Source: Merdicola sp905200315
Lineage (GTDB): Bacteria > Bacillota > Clostridia > TANB77 > CAG-508
Direction: 5' to 3'
Assembly (NCBI GenBank): GCA_902461935.1
Contig: CABPZP010000002.1
Span: 55,446 to 119,445 of the forward strand
DNA: 64,000 bases
The translations under genes were made by a program, and so were the position numbers. The notes beneath the pieces are model-generated. The model saw only the letters and a program-made list of their open reading frames with translations. It was not told the origin of the DNA and ran no database searches. How positions within the stretch are numbered: position 1 is the stretch's first letter; every line of letters begins with the position of its first letter. This document shows positions 33,841 through 41,526 of this stretch, in pieces.

Positions 33841-34470
33841 ATGAAAAAAGGATTAATAGGAAAAAAAGTTGGAATGACACAAATCTTTGATGAAGCAGGA
33901 AAAGTTATTCCAGTAACAGCAATAGAAGCTGGACCTTGTACAGTTGCACAAGTAAAAACTGTTGAAACAGATGGTTACGACGCAGTACAATTAGGTTTCG
34001 GAGATGTAAAATTAAAGAAAGTTATAAAACCAATTCAAGGACATTTTGCAAAAACAAATCTAGAACCTAAAAAACATTTAAGAGAATTTAGATTAGACGA
34101 TGTTTCAAACTTTAAAGTTGGAGACGAATTAAAAGCAGATGTTTTTGAAGCAGGAGAAAAAGTAGACATTCAAGGAACAACAAAAGGAAAAGGATTCCAA
34201 GGTGTTATTAAAAGACATGGACAACATAGAGGACCTATGGGACATGGTTCTATGTATCATAGAAGACCAGGTTCAATGGGATCAACATCTACACCAGGTA
34301 GAGTATTTAAAGGTAAGAAATTACCAGGACATATGGGAGTTCAAACTGTTACAATTCAAAACTTAGAAGTTGTAAGAGTTGACTTAGATAAAAATGTAAT
34401 ATTAGTAAAAGGTAGTGTACCAGGACCAAAAGGTGCTATCTTAAAAATAAAAACAAGTGTTAAAGCGTAA
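33841..34470 (+). CDS. rplC: 50S ribosomal protein L3
   Basis: 209 aa. Begins MKKGLIGKKVGMTQIFDE; the central loop GTTKGKGFQGVIKRHGQHRGPMGHGSMYHRRPGSMG that reaches the peptidyl-transferase centre is intact. One of the first proteins in 50S assembly. SD TAGGAGG; rplD follows by 14 nt with overlapping signals. Confidence 0.98.
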   Translation: MKKGLIGKKVGMTQIFDEAGKVIPVTAIEAGPCTVAQVKTVETDGYDAVQLGFGDVKLKKVIKPIQGHFAKTNLEPKKHLREFRLDDVSNFKVGDELKADVFEAGEKVDIQGTTKGKGFQGVIKRHGQHRGPMGHGSMYHRRPGSMGSTSTPGRVFKGKKLPGHMGVQTVTIQNLEVVRVDLDKNVILVKGSVPGPKGAILKIKTSVKA

Positions 34471-34484
34471 GGAGGGAGAAAGGA

Positions 34485-35108
34485 ATGCCTAAAATAGATG
34501 TATATAATATGCAAGGTAAAAAAGTTAGCGATGTAGAATTAAATGAAGCTGTTTTTGGAATTGAACCAAACGAAGCAATTGTACATAGCGTATTAGTTAA
34601 CTATTTAGCTAACCAAAGACAAGGTACACAAAATACAAAAACAAGAGCAGAAGTACGTGGTGGTGGAAGAAAACCATGGAGACAAAAAGGAACAGGTAGA
34701 GCAAGACAAGGAAGTATACGTGCACCACAATGGATAAAAGGTGGTATAGCGTTAGGTCCAAAACCTCGTTCATACAAATATACTGTTAATAAAAAAGAAA
34801 GAAGATTAGCAATAAAATCTATCTTAAGTTCAAAAGTATTAGAAAACAATTTAGTAGTTGTTGATAAAATGGATGTTAAAGAAATAAAAACAAAAACAAT
34901 GGTAGCAGCATTAGATAGCCTAAAAGTCACAGGAAAAACATTAATAATGTTACCAGAAAAAAATGAAAACGTTCAAAAATCAGCAAGAAACATTGAGGGA
35001 GTTAAAACTACATTAATAAATACAATAAATGTATACGATTTATTAAAATACAACAAATTAGTAGTTACTCTAGATACTGTTAAAAAATTAGAGGAGGTGT
35101 ACGCATAG
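34485..35108 (+). CDS. rplD: 50S ribosomal protein L4
   Basis: 207 aa. Conserved loop region TRAEVRGGGRKPWRQKGTGRARQGSIRAPQW lines the exit tunnel. In many bacteria L4 represses its own operon through the S10 leader; whether the leader at 32940-33283 is its target here is unknown. The stop abuts the rplW ATG (TAGATG), so translation is coupled. Confidence 0.98.
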   Translation: MPKIDVYNMQGKKVSDVELNEAVFGIEPNEAIVHSVLVNYLANQRQGTQNTKTRAEVRGGGRKPWRQKGTGRARQGSIRAPQWIKGGIALGPKPRSYKYTVNKKERRLAIKSILSSKVLENNLVVVDKMDVKEIKTKTMVAALDSLKVTGKTLIMLPEKNENVQKSARNIEGVKTTLINTINVYDLLKYNKLVVTLDTVKKLEEVYA

Positions 35109-35456
35109 ATGATAGCAGAAGAAATAATAGTAAGACCAATAGTTACTGAAAAAAGCAACGATGGATTACAAGAAGGAAAGTACACTTTTGAAGTAAACAA
35201 AAAAGCAACAAAAGTTGAAATAGCAAAAGCAGTTGAAAAATTATTCAACGTAAAAGTATTAAAAGTAAACACAATGACAGTTAAAGGAAAACAAAAAAGA
35301 GTAGGAGCTCATGTTGGAAGAACATCTGACTGGAAAAAAGCTATAGTTACTATAGATACAAATCCTACAGATTCATCTTACTTAGGTAAAGGTGGAAAAG
35401 AAGTTAAAGTTTCTAAGAAGTATAAAGATTCAATAGACGAGTTCATGGGAGCTTAA
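35109..35456 (+). CDS. rplW: 50S ribosomal protein L23
   Basis: 115 aa. Starts MIAEEIIVRPIVTEKSND; includes YTFEVNKKATKVEIAKAVEKLFNVKV. L23 sits at the tunnel exit and docks SRP and trigger factor. The C-terminal tail (TNPTDSSYLGKGGKEVKVSKKYKDSIDEFMGA) is longer than in E. coli. Directly after rplD; followed by an unusual 525-nt stretch before rplB that includes two palindromic elements and a small ORF. Confidence 0.97.
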   Translation: MIAEEIIVRPIVTEKSNDGLQEGKYTFEVNKKATKVEIAKAVEKLFNVKVLKVNTMTVKGKQKRVGAHVGRTSDWKKAIVTIDTNPTDSSYLGKGGKEVKVSKKYKDSIDEFMGA

Positions 35457-35586
35457 CCTAGAAATTATAAGCGTCGCCTAACTTCGTTAACCATCATTTA
35501 AAATTTTGTCAACGTGCAATAAGCACGCCTTGAAAATTTTAAACTTGGTTGCCTTGTTATACTCGCTTCTAATTCCTAGAAAAACT
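35457..35586 (-). repeat. Palindromic spacer element, copy Z (after rplW)
   Basis: TTTAAAATTTT (35497-35507) pairs with AAAATTTTAAA (35533-35543) around GTGC/GCAC. Outer arms CTAGAAATTATAAGCG and CGCTTCTAATTCCTAG pair imperfectly. Its reverse complement has the same order of blocks (CGAGTAT, AAGGCAA, AAAATTTT) as copy X. Confidence 0.55.
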
Positions 35587-35607
35587 AGACAAAATAGGAG
35601 AATAAAA

Positions 35608-35820
35608 ATGAATAAAGCTAATAAGCAATTTAGAGAAAAATATAAATGTCCATTAGATGGGATGGTTAATCTAAAAATGAAAAAACCAGAAACATTTGAT
35701 AAAACAAGAGAAACTAAAAAAGCTTTAGAAAATTCAGACTATTCTTTAATAAAAACACAAGATTATCGGGAAAGAACCCGGAGAATAAAGAATATCTGCT
35801 TATGCGGGGCAGGAAAATAA
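35608..35820 (+). CDS. Small hypothetical ORF inside the S10 operon (70 aa)
   Basis: MNKANKQFREKYKCPLDGMVNLKMKK...NICLCGAGK; not recognised, and not a ribosomal protein family I know. Three cysteines, strongly basic. SD TAGGAG 8 nt before the ATG. It contains two in-frame CGG codons (35767, 35779), otherwise almost unknown in this window's conserved genes. It is bracketed by palindromic elements Z and Y, so it may be inserted cargo or a non-coding coincidence. Confidence 0.35.
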   Translation: MNKANKQFREKYKCPLDGMVNLKMKKPETFDKTRETKKALENSDYSLIKTQDYRERTRRIKNICLCGAGK

Positions 35821-35854
35821 AACCGTAAATATGTAAATAAATAGAGAAACAAGC

Positions 35855-35978
35855 AAAAGCGAGCAGTACTAGGAAAATGAATTCAAAATCCGCAGTCGTA
35901 CATTGGTACGTCGAGGACATTTTGAATGAAATTTGACACCGCAATGCGAAGGTTTTCATTGTTTCGAGAAAGGAAGTT
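35855..35978 (+). repeat. Palindromic spacer element, copy Y (before rplB)
   Basis: ATTCAAAAT (35881-35889) pairs with ATTTTGAAT (35919-35927); inner CGTAC/GTACG (35897-35901 with 35906-35910). Flanks CGAGCAGTACTAGG and TGAAATTTGACACCGCAATGCGAAG match copy X at 33701. Confidence 0.65.
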
Positions 35979-35981
35979 ATT

Positions 35982-36809
35982 ATGGGAATGAAACACTTTA
36001 ACCCATACACCCCATCAAGAAGAAATATGACTGTTTCTACATTTGATGAAATCACTAAAAAAACTCCTGAAAAATCTTTATTAGCAAAGAAAAAAGAAAA
36101 TGCAGGAAGAAACAACTATGGTAGAATAACAGTTAGACATCAAGGTGGAGGAAATAGACAAAAATACAGAATAATAGATTTTAAAAGAAGAAAAGATGAT
36201 ATGACAGCAACAGTTATAGGAATCGAATACGATCCAAACAGAAGTGCAAATATCGCATTAATTCAATATGAAGATGGAGAAAAAGCTTATATTTTAGCTC
36301 CAGTTGGATTAACAGATGGAGATAAAGTTGTATCTGGACAAAAAGCTGATATCAAACCAGGAAACTGTATGCCAATAGAAAGTATTCCAGTTGGTACTAT
36401 GATTCACAATATAGAATTAAATCCAGGTCAAGGTGGAAAATTAGTAAGAAGTGCTGGACAATCTGCACAACTTATGGCTAAAGAAGGAAAATATTCACAT
36501 GTTAGATTACCTTCAGGAGAAATGAGATTAATATTAACAAAATGTAGAGCTACAATAGGAACAGTTGGAAATACAGACCACGATACTATGAAAATTGGTA
36601 AAGCTGGTAGAAAAAGACATATGGGTATTAGACCAACAGTTAGAGGTTCTGTTATGAACCCAGTAGATCACCCACATGGTGGTGGTGAAGGTAGAGCTCC
36701 AGTTGGACACGCAGGACCAATGACACCTTGGGGTAAACCAGCTCTAGGATATAAAACAAGAAATAAAAAGAAATTATCTAACAAATTTATTGTTAAGAGA
36801 AGAAAATAG
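35982..36809 (+). CDS. rplB: 50S ribosomal protein L2
   Basis: 275 aa, full length. Contains GRNNYGRITVRHQGGGNRQKYRIIDF and the C-terminal NPVDHPHGGGEGRAPVG with the histidine important for peptidyl transfer. One of the most conserved 50S proteins. SD GAAAGGAAG. Followed by the first heptad-repeat spacer. Confidence 0.98.
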   Translation: MGMKHFNPYTPSRRNMTVSTFDEITKKTPEKSLLAKKKENAGRNNYGRITVRHQGGGNRQKYRIIDFKRRKDDMTATVIGIEYDPNRSANIALIQYEDGEKAYILAPVGLTDGDKVVSGQKADIKPGNCMPIESIPVGTMIHNIELNPGQGGKLVRSAGQSAQLMAKEGKYSHVRLPSGEMRLILTKCRATIGTVGNTDHDTMKIGKAGRKRHMGIRPTVRGSVMNPVDHPHGGGEGRAPVGHAGPMTPWGKPALGYKTRNKKKLSNKFIVKRRK

Positions 36810-36903
36810 AGGTTGGAAGTTGGAAATTGGAAGTTGGTTATTTTTTATAGAATTTAATATTTGTAATTTTTAACATCAAACCTCCAACATCTAACATCTT
36901 GAG
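36810..36903 (+). repeat. Heptad-repeat hairpin H1 (rplB-rpsS)
   Basis: Left arm made of GTTGGAA-type 7-mers (36812-36837), AT-rich loop, right arm of complementary CCAACATCTAACATC-type units. Three related spacers occur at 38941, 42481 and 43074. Confidence 0.7.
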
Positions 36904-36926
36904 GTAAGAAAGGAGGACATATCTAT

Positions 36927-37208
36927 ATGTCAAGATCAAGCAAAAAGAAACCTTTTGTTCAAGAAAAACTTTTAAAAAGAATTGAAGCTATGAACGAAAG
37001 TGGAGAAAAAGAAGTTTTAAAAACATGGTCAAGAGCTTCTACTATATATCCACAAATGATTGGACACACAATTGCTGTTCATGATGGTAGAAAACATGTA
37101 CCAGTTTATATTTCAGAAGAAATGATAGGACATAAATTAGGTGAATTTGCTCCTACAAGAACATACAAAGGTCATGCAGGAGATAAAACTTCTAAAGTTA
37201 AAAAATAA
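36927..37208 (+). CDS. rpsS: 30S ribosomal protein S19
   Basis: 93 aa. MSRSSKKKPFVQEKLLKRIEAMNES, then TWSRASTIYPQMIGHTIAVHDGRKHVPVYI and GEFAPTRTYKGHAGDK; normal length. 30S head protein contacting S13. SD AAAGGAGG. Order rplB-rpsS-rplV-rpsC is the standard S10 operon. Confidence 0.98.
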   Translation: MSRSSKKKPFVQEKLLKRIEAMNESGEKEVLKTWSRASTIYPQMIGHTIAVHDGRKHVPVYISEEMIGHKLGEFAPTRTYKGHAGDKTSKVKK

Positions 37209-37276
37209 AGAGAAAATAAAATGTTAAAAGTTAAATAAAAATTTAACAAAACAATAACTAAAGGAGGGAAAACAAA

Positions 37277-37627
37277 GTGGAAGGAATTCAAGAAGCAAGA
37301 GCAGAACTAAAATATGCCAGAATTTCAGCAAGAAAAGTTAAAATTGTAGCAGATTTAGTAAGAGGGAAAAATGTTGATGAAGCTTTAGCAATAATGAAAT
37401 TCACACCTAAAGCATCAACAGAAATATTAGAAAAATTATTAAAATCAGCTATTGCAAATGCTGAAAATAATCATGGAATGAGCCATGAAAAATTATATAT
37501 ATCTGAAATCTATGCTAACCAAGGTCCTACATTAAAAAGAATTAGACCAGCAGCTAAAGGTTCAGCAGTTAGAATTAGAAAAAGAACAAGTCATATAACT
37601 ATCGTTTTAAGAGAAATCGATAAGTAG
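37277..37627 (+). CDS. rplV: 50S ribosomal protein L22
   Basis: 116 aa, GTG start with SD AAGGAGGG. ARAELKYARISARKVKIVADLVRGKNVDEALAIM and RIRPAAKGSAVRIRKRTSHITIV are typical; the long beta hairpin lines the exit tunnel near the macrolide-binding region. Confidence 0.97.
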   Translation: MEGIQEARAELKYARISARKVKIVADLVRGKNVDEALAIMKFTPKASTEILEKLLKSAIANAENNHGMSHEKLYISEIYANQGPTLKRIRPAAKGSAVRIRKRTSHITIVLREIDK

Positions 37628-37643
37628 AAAGGAGAAATATAAC

Positions 37644-38300
37644 ATGGGACAAAAAGTAAACCCACATGGAGTTAGAGTAGGTGTTATAAAAGATTGGGAC
37701 TCTAAATGGTATGCAAATTCAAAAGATTTTAGTAACTATTTAGTAGAAGATTACAATATCCGTAAAATGCTTAAGAAAAAATTATATGCAAGCGGAATTT
37801 CTAAAATAGAAATAGAAAGAACACCAAAATTTGTTAAAGTAAATGTATATACAGCTAAACCAGGAATAGTAATAGGAAAAGGTGGAGCTGGAGCTGAAAG
37901 TATAAAAGCAGATTTACAAAAAATGATTAATAAAAATGTTAATTTAAATATAGTTGAGGTAAAAGATATTGATACAAATGCTCAATTAGTTGCAGAAAAT
38001 ATCGCAGGTCAACTAGAAAGAAGAATTTCATTCAGAAGAGCTATGAAACAATGTATGCAAAAAACTATGAAAGCAGGTGCTTTAGGAATAAAAACTGCAG
38101 TATCTGGTAGATTAGGTGGAGCAGACATGGCTAGAACTGAATTCTATAAAGAAGGTACAATACCACTACAAACATTAAGAGCTGATATTGATTATGGATT
38201 TGCAGAAGCAGATACAACATATGGAAAAATCGGTGTAAAAGTTTGGATTTATAAAGGAGAAGTTCTTCCAACAAAGAAAAAGGAAGGAGGAGTTGAGTAA
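37644..38300 (+). CDS. rpsC: 30S ribosomal protein S3
   Basis: 218 aa. MGQKVNPHGVRVGVIKDWDSKWYA start; KH domain with PGIVIGKGGAGAESIK; C-terminal domain ISFRRAMKQCMQKTMKAGALGIKTAVSGRLGGADMARTE. Contributes to mRNA entry and helicase activity. Its stop overlaps the rplP start (TAATG). Confidence 0.98.
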   Translation: MGQKVNPHGVRVGVIKDWDSKWYANSKDFSNYLVEDYNIRKMLKKKLYASGISKIEIERTPKFVKVNVYTAKPGIVIGKGGAGAESIKADLQKMINKNVNLNIVEVKDIDTNAQLVAENIAGQLERRISFRRAMKQCMQKTMKAGALGIKTAVSGRLGGADMARTEFYKEGTIPLQTLRADIDYGFAEADTTYGKIGVKVWIYKGEVLPTKKKEGGVE

Positions 38301-38743
38301 TGCCATTAATGCCAAAAAGAACTAAATATAGAAAAATGCAAAAAGGTAGAAATAGAGGTAAAGCTACAAGAGGTAATAAAGTTACTGATGGAGAATATGG
38401 AATACAAGCTTTAGAAGCAGGATTAATTACTGGAAATCAAATAGAAGCTGCACGTATTGCTATGAACCGTTATATAAAAAGAGGTGGTAAAGTTTGGATA
38501 AAAATATTCCCAGACAAACCAATTACTAAAAAACCTGCAGAAACTCGTATGGGTAAAGGTAAAGGAGCTGTAGAAGCTTGGGTAGCAGTTGTTAAACCAG
38601 GAAGAGTAATGTTTGAACTTGCTGGTGTACCAGAAGAAACAGCTAGAGAAGCTATGAGATTAGCAATGAATAAATTATCTGTAAAATCTAAATTTATAGT
38701 TAGAGAATCTGATGATAAGGTGGGTGATAGCAATGAAGATTAA
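38300..38743 (+). CDS. rplP: 50S ribosomal protein L16
   Basis: 147 aa. MPKRTKYRKMQKGRNRGKATRGNKV and the C-terminal RMGKGKGAVEAWVAVVKPGRVMFE are conserved; binds near the A-site tRNA. The first ATG overlaps the rpsC stop; a second in-frame ATG (38309) would give the usual MPKRT start. Its end overlaps rpmC by 11 nt. Confidence 0.97.
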   Translation: MPLMPKRTKYRKMQKGRNRGKATRGNKVTDGEYGIQALEAGLITGNQIEAARIAMNRYIKRGGKVWIKIFPDKPITKKPAETRMGKGKGAVEAWVAVVKPGRVMFELAGVPEETAREAMRLAMNKLSVKSKFIVRESDDKVGDSNED

Positions 38744-38936
38744 TAAAATAAGAGAAATGTCTTCACCAGATCTAGAAAAAGAATTATCTGAATTAAAAAC
38801 AGAGTTATTCAAATTAAGATTTAGTTTAGCTACAAATGGGTTAGATAATCCAAGCAGAATTAAAGAAGTAAAAAGAGATATAGCTAAAATAAATACAGTT
38901 TTAACAGAAAGAAGATTGGCTGAAGAAGTAAAATAA
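38733..38936 (+). CDS. rpmC: 50S ribosomal protein L29
   Basis: 67 aa. MKINKIREMSSPDLEKELSELKTELFKLRFSLATNGLDNPSRIKEVKRDIAKINTVLTER is the normal two-helix L29. The SD GGTGGGTG lies in the end of rplP; a longer in-frame start (38712) is unlikely. Confidence 0.96.
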   Translation: MKINKIREMSSPDLEKELSELKTELFKLRFSLATNGLDNPSRIKEVKRDIAKINTVLTERRLAEEVK

Positions 38937-38940
38937 AAAA

Positions 38941-38990
38941 GTTAGAAGTTAGAATTAAAGAATTTTCTAACATTCAACATCCAATATGAA
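38941..38990 (+). repeat. Heptad-repeat hairpin H2 (rpmC-rpsQ)
   Basis: GTTAGAAGTTAGAA... paired with TCTAACATTCAACATCC; the shortest of the four. Confidence 0.6.
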
Positions 38991-39008
38991 AAAAGGAGGA
39001 TTTAATAG

Positions 39009-39272
39009 ATGGAAGAAAGAAATCTTCGTAAAGTTTTAATAGGTACAGTAAAATCAAACAAAATGGACAAAACAGTAGTTGTATCTGTTCAAACAAGTGT
39101 AAAACATAAAACATATAACAAAATTGTTAAAAGAACATATAACTTAAAAGCTCATGACGAAGAGAATGCTTGTCAAATTGGAGATAAAGTTAAAGTTATG
39201 GAAACAAGACCACTTTCTAAAGATAAAAGATGGAGAGTAGTTGAAATAATGGAAAAAGCTAATATTAAATAA
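39009..39272 (+). CDS. rpsQ: 30S ribosomal protein S17
   Basis: 87 aa. NLRKVLIGTVKSNKMDKTVVVSVQTSVKHKTYNKIVKRTYNLKAHDEENACQIGDKVKVMETRPLSKDKRWRVVEI: complete OB fold. Primary 16S-binding protein. SD AAAGGAGG; rplN follows by 17 nt. Confidence 0.98.
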   Translation: MEERNLRKVLIGTVKSNKMDKTVVVSVQTSVKHKTYNKIVKRTYNLKAHDEENACQIGDKVKVMETRPLSKDKRWRVVEIMEKANIK

Positions 39273-39289
39273 GAAGGAGGAAGCTAAAA

Positions 39290-39658
39290 ATGGTACAACA
39301 ACAATCAATATTAAAAGTTGCTGATAACACTGGTGCAAAAGAAATAATGTGCATTAGATGTTTAGGTGGATCATATAGAAAATATGCTAGAATTGGTGAT
39401 GTAATAGTAGCTTCTGTTAAATCTGCAACACCAGGTGGCGTTGTAAAAAAAGGAGAAGTTGTTAAAGCAGTTGTAGTTAGAACAAAAAAACCAACTAGAA
39501 GAGCAGATGGATCATATGTAAGATTTGATGAAAATGCTGCAGTTATTATAAAAGACGATGGAAATCCAAAAGGAACACGTATATTTGGACCAATAGCAAG
39601 AGAATTAAGAGATAAAGATTATATGAAGATTTTATCTCTAGCACCAGAGGTATTATAA
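39290..39658 (+). CDS. rplN: 50S ribosomal protein L14
   Basis: 122 aa, full length. MVQQQSILKVADNTGAKEIMCIRCLGGS and the C-terminal FGPIARELRDKDYMKILSLAPEVL are standard. Binds at the subunit interface; a target of RsfS. Its stop codon lies inside a perfect 14-bp palindrome (39650-39679). Confidence 0.98.
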   Translation: MVQQQSILKVADNTGAKEIMCIRCLGGSYRKYARIGDVIVASVKSATPGGVVKKGEVVKAVVVRTKKPTRRADGSYVRFDENAAVIIKDDGNPKGTRIFGPIARELRDKDYMKILSLAPEVL

Positions 39659-39679
39659 TTTGCAAGCAAATTATAATAC
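39650..39679 (+). terminator. Perfect palindrome over the rplN stop codon
   Basis: 14-bp perfect arms (39650-39663 with 39666-39679) with a 2-nt spacer, containing the stop codon and joined directly to a REP hairpin. No T tract, so an RNA processing or stabilising hairpin is as likely as termination. Confidence 0.6.
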
Positions 39680-39710
39680 TTGTAGGGGTCGGCGTCCTCG
39701 ACGACCCGAA
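39680..39710 (+). repeat. REP-like hairpin inside the ribosomal operon
   Basis: GTAGGGG foot, stem GGGTCG/CGACCC, between rplN and rplX. Confidence 0.85.
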
Positions 39711-39755
39711 ACATGAAGAGAGTAAAAATATAAAAAAAGAGGTGAAAATATAAGT

Positions 39756-40064
39756 ATGAAAATAAAAAAAGGTGATACTGTTAAGGTTTTATCTGGAAAT
39801 GATAAAGGAAAAACAGGAGAAGTTTTAGAAGTTATACCAAAAACACAAAAAATAGTTGTTAAAGGTATTAATATAAGAAAAAAACACATTAAACCTAGAA
39901 AACAAGGTGAAGAGGGAGGAATTATCCCTACAGAATGTGCTATACATAGCAGTAAAGTTAATGTCGTTTGCCCTAAATGTGGTAAAGCTACAAAAATAGG
40001 TTATAAAATAGAAAAAGATGAAAAAGTTCGTATTTGTAAAAAATGTGAAGCTATAATCAAATAA
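39756..40064 (+). CDS. rplX: 50S ribosomal protein L24
   Basis: 102 aa. KOW motif MKIKKGDTVKVLSGNDKGKTGEVLEVIPKTQKIVVKGINIRKKHIKP, then a C-terminal CPKCGKATK...CKKCE zinc-ribbon-like pair. Assembly initiator of the 50S. A REP hairpin separates it from rplN, which may lower downstream expression or stabilise upstream mRNA. Confidence 0.97.
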   Translation: MKIKKGDTVKVLSGNDKGKTGEVLEVIPKTQKIVVKGINIRKKHIKPRKQGEEGGIIPTECAIHSSKVNVVCPKCGKATKIGYKIEKDEKVRICKKCEAIIK

Positions 40065-40088
40065 GTTATAGAAAGGAGGAAATAAAAC

Positions 40089-40628
40089 ATGGAATTTTTA
40101 AGAGAACAATATGAAAAAGAAGTTGTTCCAGCTTTAATGAAAAAATTTAACTATAAATCAGTTATGGAAGTTCCAAAACTTGATAAAATAGTTTTAAATA
40201 TAGGATTAGGAGATGTAAAAGATAATCCAAAATCATTAGAAAATGCAATGAATGATATTCAAATAATAACAGGTCAAAAACCTATAGTAACAAAAGCTAG
40301 AAAATCTATAGCAGCTTTCAAACTAAGAGAAGGTGTTAATATAGGATGTAAAGTAACATTAAGAAGAGGAAAAATGTATGATTTCGCATATAAACTATTT
40401 AATGTTGCATTACCAAGAGTTAGAGATTTTAGAGGAGTTTCAGCTAATTCTTTTGATGGTAGAGGTAACTACTCTATGGGAATTAAAGAACAATTAATAT
40501 TCCCTGAAATCGAATATGATAAAGTTGATAAATTAAGAGGAATGGATATAATCTTCGTTACAACAGCTAAAACAGACGAAGAAGCTAAAGAATTATTAAC
40601 ATTATTAGGAATGCCATTTAAAAAATAA
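40089..40628 (+). CDS. rplE: 50S ribosomal protein L5
   Basis: 179 aa. REQYEKEVVPALMKKFNYKSVMEVPKLDKIVLNIGLGD and GITGQKPIVTKARKSIAAFKLREG-type region, GRGNYSMGIKEQLIFPEIEYDKVDKLRGMDI. Binds 5S rRNA. SD AAAGGAGG. Confidence 0.98.
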   Translation: MEFLREQYEKEVVPALMKKFNYKSVMEVPKLDKIVLNIGLGDVKDNPKSLENAMNDIQIITGQKPIVTKARKSIAAFKLREGVNIGCKVTLRRGKMYDFAYKLFNVALPRVRDFRGVSANSFDGRGNYSMGIKEQLIFPEIEYDKVDKLRGMDIIFVTTAKTDEEAKELLTLLGMPFKK

Positions 40629-40713
40629 TTAGGCAATGCCGATTACAAATAATTTTTGCAGCCGAGCATTAGCGAGGATGTATTTCCTAAAAAAAATATG
40701 AAGGGAGAAAATT

Positions 40714-40899
40714 ATGGCTAAAAAATCTTTGAAAGTAAAACAACAAAGAGATCAAAAATACAAAACAAGAGAATATAACAGATGTAAAATATGTGGTAGA
40801 CCACACGCTTATATAAGAAAATTTGGTATTTGCCGTGTTTGTTTTAGAGAATTAGCACATAAAGGTGAGATACCAGGTGTTAAAAAAGCTAGTTGGTAA
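40714..40899 (+). CDS. rpsN: 30S ribosomal protein S14, zinc type
   Basis: 61 aa. MAKKSLKVKQQRDQKYKTREYNRCKICGRPHAYIRKFGICRVCFRELA: the C-x2-C...C-x2-C zinc site marks the type Z form used in zinc-replete cells. SD AAGGGAG. Preceded and followed by palindromic spacers. Confidence 0.97.
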   Translation: MAKKSLKVKQQRDQKYKTREYNRCKICGRPHAYIRKFGICRVCFRELAHKGEIPGVKKASW

Positions 40900-41023
40900 A
40901 ATTCAAATGAAATCAATTATCCTGCACATTTTCTTAATTATTACAAACTTCAATGTAAAAATGTACATTATCAGCTTGTAATAACCGGCGAAAATGCACA
41001 TTATAACTAATTTCATTCGAATT
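40900..41023 (+). repeat. Four-level nested palindrome between rpsN and rpsH
   Basis: 124-nt hairpin. Outer arms 40900-40913 with 41010-41023 (one mismatch), then 40923-40933 with 40990-41000 (11 bp perfect), then 40938-40946 with 40976-40984 (9 bp perfect), then 40952-40957 with 40964-40969 (6 bp). It begins 1 nt before the end of... the rpsN stop region and fills the whole spacer. Confidence 0.75.
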
Positions 41024-41064
41024 AAAAATAAACTAGACAAAAAACTAAAAAAAGGAGGAAAGTA

Positions 41065-41463
41065 ATGAATACTACAGATCCAATAGCAGATATGCTAACA
41101 AGAATAAGAAATGCAAGTAATTCTAAACATAAAACTGTTGATGTACCAGCTTCAAAAGTAAAAAGAGCAATAGCTGAAATTTTATTTGAAGAAGGATATA
41201 TTGCATCTTTTGAAGATATAAAAGATGATACACAAGGTGTTATAAGAATTACATTAAAATATGATGAAAATGGAACTAAAGTTATTTCTGGATTAAAAAG
41301 AATAAGTAAACCAGGATTAAGAGTTTATGCTTCTAAAGAAGAATTACCTAAAGTTTTAAATGGATTAGGAATTGCTTTAATTTCTACTTCAAAAGGTATA
41401 AAAACAGATAAAGAAGCAAGAAATGAAAACTTAGGTGGAGAAGTTCTAGCATATGTTTGGTAA
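41065..41463 (+). CDS. rpsH: 30S ribosomal protein S8
   Basis: 132 aa. DPIADMLTRIRNASNSKHKTVDVPASKVKRAIAEIL and the C-terminal ALISTSKGIKTDKEARNENLGGEVLAYVW are standard. Binds 16S helix 21; in E. coli the translational repressor of the spc operon. SD AAAGGAGG; starts downstream of a large nested palindrome. Confidence 0.98.
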   Translation: MNTTDPIADMLTRIRNASNSKHKTVDVPASKVKRAIAEILFEEGYIASFEDIKDDTQGVIRITLKYDENGTKVISGLKRISKPGLRVYASKEELPKVLNGLGIALISTSKGIKTDKEARNENLGGEVLAYVW

Positions 41464-41526
41464 TAAAAATATGCTAGTTACCTAAATAATAAATATGAAG
41501 TTTTATAAGAAGAGGTGAAATTAAAA

